Below, in pieces: positions 60,961-64,000 of a stretch of DNA of 64,000 nt. The stretch is taken from NCBI GenBank assembly GCA_902826835.1, contig CADEGH010000001.1:62001-126000 (forward strand), written 5' to 3'. The number at the start of each line of letters is the position of its first letter. The stretch's first letter is position 1. The position numbers and the translations under genes are program-made. The notes under the pieces were generated by a model. It was given only the letters and a program-made list of their open reading frames with translations, did not search any database and was not told the origin of the DNA. Source of the DNA: an uncultured bacterium (GTDB taxonomy: Bacteria > Planctomycetota > GCA-002687715).

Positions 60961-62318
60961 GCGCGGGCTCCCGAGTCGGAGGCCCGCCGCTGCGCGAGCA
61001 CCTTCTTCCACCACTCGATGCGACGCGCGATCTCCTTTTCATGGCCATAGGGCGAGGGTTCGTAGAACGCCCGATCCCCGAGGTCGGCCGGGAGGTACGC
61101 CTGGTCGACCACCCCCTCGTCGTAGTCGTGCGGATAGAGGTAGCCACGGCCGTGCCCGAGCTGTTTCATCAGTGGGGTGGGCGCGTTGCGCAGATGCATG
61201 GGCACGGGAGGGACAATTCCGGCGGAAATCGTCGACTGTGCCCGTTCATGGGCCAGGTACACCGAGTTGCTCTTGGGAGCCGTGGCCAGGTAGATCGCCG
61301 CTTGAATGAGGGCGAGATCTCCTTCGGGACTACCCAGGAATCGCCAGGCCTCGTTAGCGCTTGCGGCCACTTGCAGAGCCACGGGATCCGCCAAGCCGAC
61401 ATCCTCGACCGCAATGCGGATCAAGCGTCTCGCCAGGTAGTTTCGGTCCTCGCCTCCCGCGAGCATGCGCGTTGCCCAGTAAGTCGCCGCTTGGGGATCG
61501 CCCCCTCGAATCGACTTGTGCAGCGCGGAGACCAGGTCGAAGTGTTGGTCACCATCGCGATCGTGACCGAGGGCCTTCTTCGTAAGATGCCGACGCACGT
61601 CACGCAGGTCTAGACGGCGTGGGGCGGTCGACTCGGCGACCGCGCTTGCCACCATGGCCTCCAGACGTACGAGGCAACTTCTGGCATCGCCGTGGCTGGT
61701 TCGAGCCAATTCCTGAAGGCCTTCCTCGCAGATCCGCACGCCCCGCTGGCCCAACCCACGAGCCTCGTCTTCTAGAGCGCGCCGAGCAATCTCGACCAGG
61801 GCTCCGGTGTCCAAGGCCTCGAGGACCACCACGAGGCACCTCGACAGCAGCGCCGCGTTCACGTGAAAACCGGGATTCTCGGTGGTCGCTCCCATGAGAA
61901 TGATCGTCCCGTCCTCGACATGGGGCAGGAAGGCGTCCTGCTGGGCTCGATTGAAGCGGTGGATCTCATCCACGAAGAGCACGGTCCGGCGGCCATCGAG
62001 TCGCCCGCGTTCCTTGGCTTCGGCCACCGCCTCGCGCACCTCTTTGACTCCCGAAAGGACGGCGGAAAAAGTGGCAAACCCATGGCCCAGAGACTGGGCC
62101 AGGATTCGGGCGAGGCTGGTCTTTCCAGTGCCGGGCGGACCCCAAAAAATCAGGGACGGCAAATGGCCCTGATCCAGCGCAAGGAACAAAGGCGAGCCCG
62201 GCCGGACCGCCGACTGCCCGATCACCTCGCCGAGTTCCCGCGGTCGCATCCGCTCCGCCAGGGGCGCCTCGGGGATTCGCGGTCGCGAGCTGGAGAAGAG
62301 GTCCAGATCAGGCTCCAT
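60957..62318 (-). CDS. rarA: Replication-associated recombination ATPase RarA (MgsA)
   Basis: 453 residues. The AAA+ core has Walker A GPPGTGKT (60-67), Walker [11 protein letters not shown], and sensor motifs (ATTENPGF). The C-terminal region has the RarA-type tetramerisation part ([40 protein letters not shown]). It acts at stalled replication forks with SSB. Overlaps dacB by 11 bases upstream and the IMPase start downstream. Confidence 0.96.
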   Translation of the reverse strand: MEPDLDLFSSSRPRIPEAPLAERMRPRELGEVIGQSAVRPGSPLFLALDQGHLPSLIFWGPPGTGKTSLARILAQSLGHGFATFSAVLSGVKEVREAVAEAKERGRLDGRRTVLFVDEIHRFNRAQQDAFLPHVEDGTIILMGATTENPGFHVNAALLSRCLVVVLEALDTGALVEIARRALEDEARGLGQRGVRICEEGLQELARTSHGDARSCLVRLEAMVASAVAESTAPRRLDLRDVRRHLTKKALGHDRDGDQHFDLVSALHKSIRGGDPQAATYWATRMLAGGEDRNYLARRLIRIAVEDVGLADPVALQVAASANEAWRFLGSPEGDLALIQAAIYLATAPKSNSVYLAHERAQSTISAGIVPPVPMHLRNAPTPLMKQLGHGRGYLYPHDYDEGVVDQAYLPADLGDRAFYEPSPYGHEKEIARRIEWWKKVLAQRRASDSGARA

Positions 62319-63729
62319 CCTTCGCGAGCGCTCGAACGATGCGATCCTGCACGTCCCGCATGGCGAGGCGGCTCGGTTTAGCGACCTTCATCAGGATCGC
62401 GAACGCTCGCTGCTTGCCCGTGGTGGTCTCTACGTATCCAGCGAGGGCGGATATGTTCTTCAGGGTGCCGGTCTTGGCCCGAACTCTGGGTCCGAGTTCT
62501 TTGAGCCGGGTCGACAGCGTCCCGCCGTCCTGACCGGCGACCGCCAAAGCTGAGCGGAAGACTTCCGCGCCGGGGGACTTCGCCAGAGCGAACAGAGCCG
62601 ACGCCAACTGGTTCGTGGTGACTCGGTTGTCCCGGGAAAGGCCACTGCCGTCGAAGATCTTCGCTCTGCTCAGATCGACCTGCGACTTGGCGAACACACT
62701 GCGGGTGGCGGCCGCGCCGGCGCCGAAGGTTCCGCCGGCATCCAGTGCGGCCCCAAGATGCTTGAAGAGCATGTCCGCGCGATGGTTTTGGCTCATCGCC
62801 AGGAGCGTGGGGAGCACATCTTTCAGTCGGGTTTCGAGGCGCAAAAGAACCGTGCCTGACTCCCAGTTTTCGTCGACCCGAGCGCGGGCAGGCGCTCCGG
62901 TCACCGCGACTCCTGCCTGCTTCAGCGCGTCCGTCAGCGCGAAGCCGAACACGAGCCCGGGGTCTTCGACTGCCACCGAGAAAGCCTGTTCCTTGGTGCC
63001 GACTCTTGCTTTGCCGGTCACGGTGAGATCGTTCTTGCCCGACGCCCGCGTGATCGCGACGAGGTGCTCATCTTTGGCGCCCACCGTGCTCAGCCGATTC
63101 TGGAGGTTGAGGTGATGCGTCGGCGGCTGCAGACGTACCTCGCATGCCGCTCCGGGATTGCGCCCGGCAGTCACGAGCACTTCGGCAGTTCCGTGGTTCA
63201 AAGACAGCGCGCCCACTTCGGCCAGCCAAGTGGTTTCCGGGCCGGACTCCGGCCAGTTCTGCCCCCGAGTCTCCCGATCGAAAAGCCGATCATCGACGAT
63301 CACCATCCCGTGCACCTTGGTGATTCCCGCGTCTTTGACGGCCTTGACCAATGCCGGCAAGACTTGCGAAGACCGCAGCGTCGGATCGCCCTCGCCCCGA
63401 AGGCGGAGGGCTCCGTGCAGGGCCCCGTCCTGGATCGCGCCGTGGAGGACGAGATCCGTCTGGATCGCGTGGTCGGCCCCGAGTCCGAGCAGAGCTGCGC
63501 CGGCCGAGAGGATCTTCATGGCGCTGGCGGGCACTCGCGGTTCATCGCCCTGCGAGGCGGTGAGCACCGAGCCACTCGCGATATCGACGACCGTCAGGCT
63601 GACTTCGAGTCCCTGGTCGCGAGCTTCCGACAGGGTCCCCGAAACCTCGGGAATCGCCCGAGGCGCGAGAATGGTCTGCCCCTGTACCGAGATCGTGACC
63701 GTCCACAGAACGGCGAAAAACAACCGCAT
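62308..63729 (-). CDS. dacB: D-alanyl-D-alanine carboxypeptidase (PBP4-like, S13 family)
   Basis: 473 residues from the ATG at 63729. A signal peptide (MRLFFAVLWTVTISVQG) is followed by the penicillin-binding motifs SAMK (Ser69, Lys72), SQN in MSQNHRADML, and KTG in RAKTGTL, with a domain insertion between the first two typical of S13 enzymes. It trims peptidoglycan peptides in the periplasm. Its presence implies a peptidoglycan wall in this organism. Confidence 0.95.
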   Translation of the reverse strand: MRLFFAVLWTVTISVQGQTILAPRAIPEVSGTLSEARDQGLEVSLTVVDIASGSVLTASQGDEPRVPASAMKILSAGAALLGLGADHAIQTDLVLHGAIQDGALHGALRLRGEGDPTLRSSQVLPALVKAVKDAGITKVHGMVIVDDRLFDRETRGQNWPESGPETTWLAEVGALSLNHGTAEVLVTAGRNPGAACEVRLQPPTHHLNLQNRLSTVGAKDEHLVAITRASGKNDLTVTGKARVGTKEQAFSVAVEDPGLVFGFALTDALKQAGVAVTGAPARARVDENWESGTVLLRLETRLKDVLPTLLAMSQNHRADMLFKHLGAALDAGGTFGAGAAATRSVFAKSQVDLSRAKIFDGSGLSRDNRVTTNQLASALFALAKSPGAEVFRSALAVAGQDGGTLSTRLKELGPRVRAKTGTLKNISALAGYVETTTGKQRAFAILMKVAKPSRLAMRDVQDRIVRALAKDGA

Positions 63730-63830
63730 GACTTTTCCCCAACCTTGAAGGCGCACCCGGCCTCCGGGCGGCATTCTACGGCCCGGACTCCACGAAGGCG
63801 AGACCATCGAATTCGCGCGATTTTCCGCCT

Positions 63831-64000
63831 TCAGGCGTGCGGTGGGACCTCCGGCCACGCGTGTTTCGGATAGCGGCCGCGAAGGTCCTTGCGCACCTGC
63901 TGGTAAGAGCCCCGCCAGAAATTCGCCAGGTCCCCGGTCAACTGCACTGGCCTCTGATTGGGAGCCAAAAGCTCGACCAACACCGGCAGCCGGCCGAACA
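63831..64000 (-). CDS. hrpB: ATP-dependent helicase HrpB, C-terminal end only
   Basis: The last 56 codons are visible: LPVLVELLAPNQRPVQLTGD and then LANFWRGSYQQVRKDL, ending with RYPKHAWPEVPPHA and a TGA at 63833-63831. This is the conserved C-terminus of HrpB DEAH-box helicases. The rest lies outside the window. It is upstream of dacB on the same strand, with a 101-bp gap. Confidence 0.93.
   Translation of the reverse strand, partial: FGRLPVLVELLAPNQRPVQLTGDLANFWRGSYQQVRKDLRGRYPKHAWPEVPPHA

Overview
This is a gene-dense, GC-rich bacterial chromosome segment with no sign of plasmid, phage or transposon. The gene set points to the Planctomycetota or a close PVC-superphylum relative. The evidence is a single-chain tandem UvrA of about 1,930 residues, a very long GreA-like protein with a large N-terminal extension, a TPR protein carrying two RNA-polymerase alpha C-terminal domains, an eukaryote/archaea-type XPB helicase, Ser/Thr kinase and FHA genes, ECF sigma factors paired with zinc-finger proteins, and large secreted proteins of a style common in that phylum. 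The phylum call is inference from gene content; no 16S gene is present.

Layout. 1-8464 (minus) is one long tightly packed run: ffh, rpsP, Nth-like glycosylase, maf, DUF192 lipoprotein, ctpA-type protease, tsaD, larB, carA, purA. 8722-11064 (plus) carries the TPR/alpha-CTD protein, ruvA and a small membrane protein. 11083-17362 (minus) holds an Na+/H+ antiporter-type permease and a four-gene Gld-like ABC export operon with a good promoter. 17474-23002 (minus) is an ECF sigma / HEAT-repeat anti-sigma / secreted protein / PQQ-propeller / acylphosphatase cluster. rpmH with a strong terminator is followed by an unassigned gap, then rho with a long leader, a parvulin-type lipoprotein, gdhA, typA, and an arginine-centred trio (amidinotransferase-like, argS, speA).

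34668-40869 (minus) is a membrane protein followed by a signalling cluster: FHA protein, secreted/membrane protein, Ser/Thr kinase, ECF sigma, zinc-finger anti-sigma, membrane coiled-coil protein. A tRNA-Leu(CAA) and a secreted protein follow. Then come HIT, a Trm112-like protein and the long GreA. 46542-57645 (minus) is a repair-centred run: moaA, ACT protein, tandem uvrA, XPB helicase and its Helicase_C_3 partner. The right end has efp, a nidogen-like secreted protein, a small periplasmic protein, IMPase, rarA, dacB and the 3' end of hrpB.

Many neighbours overlap by 1-4 bases (ATGA, GTGA, TTGA, TGATG), which supports the chosen starts and suggests widespread translational coupling. The most unusual items are the uvrA-XPB-Helicase_C_3 operon, the kinase/FHA/sigma cluster, the TPR/alpha-CTD protein, an Nth-like protein without the expected catalytic residues, and an EF-P whose loop tip lacks the usual PGKG sequence.
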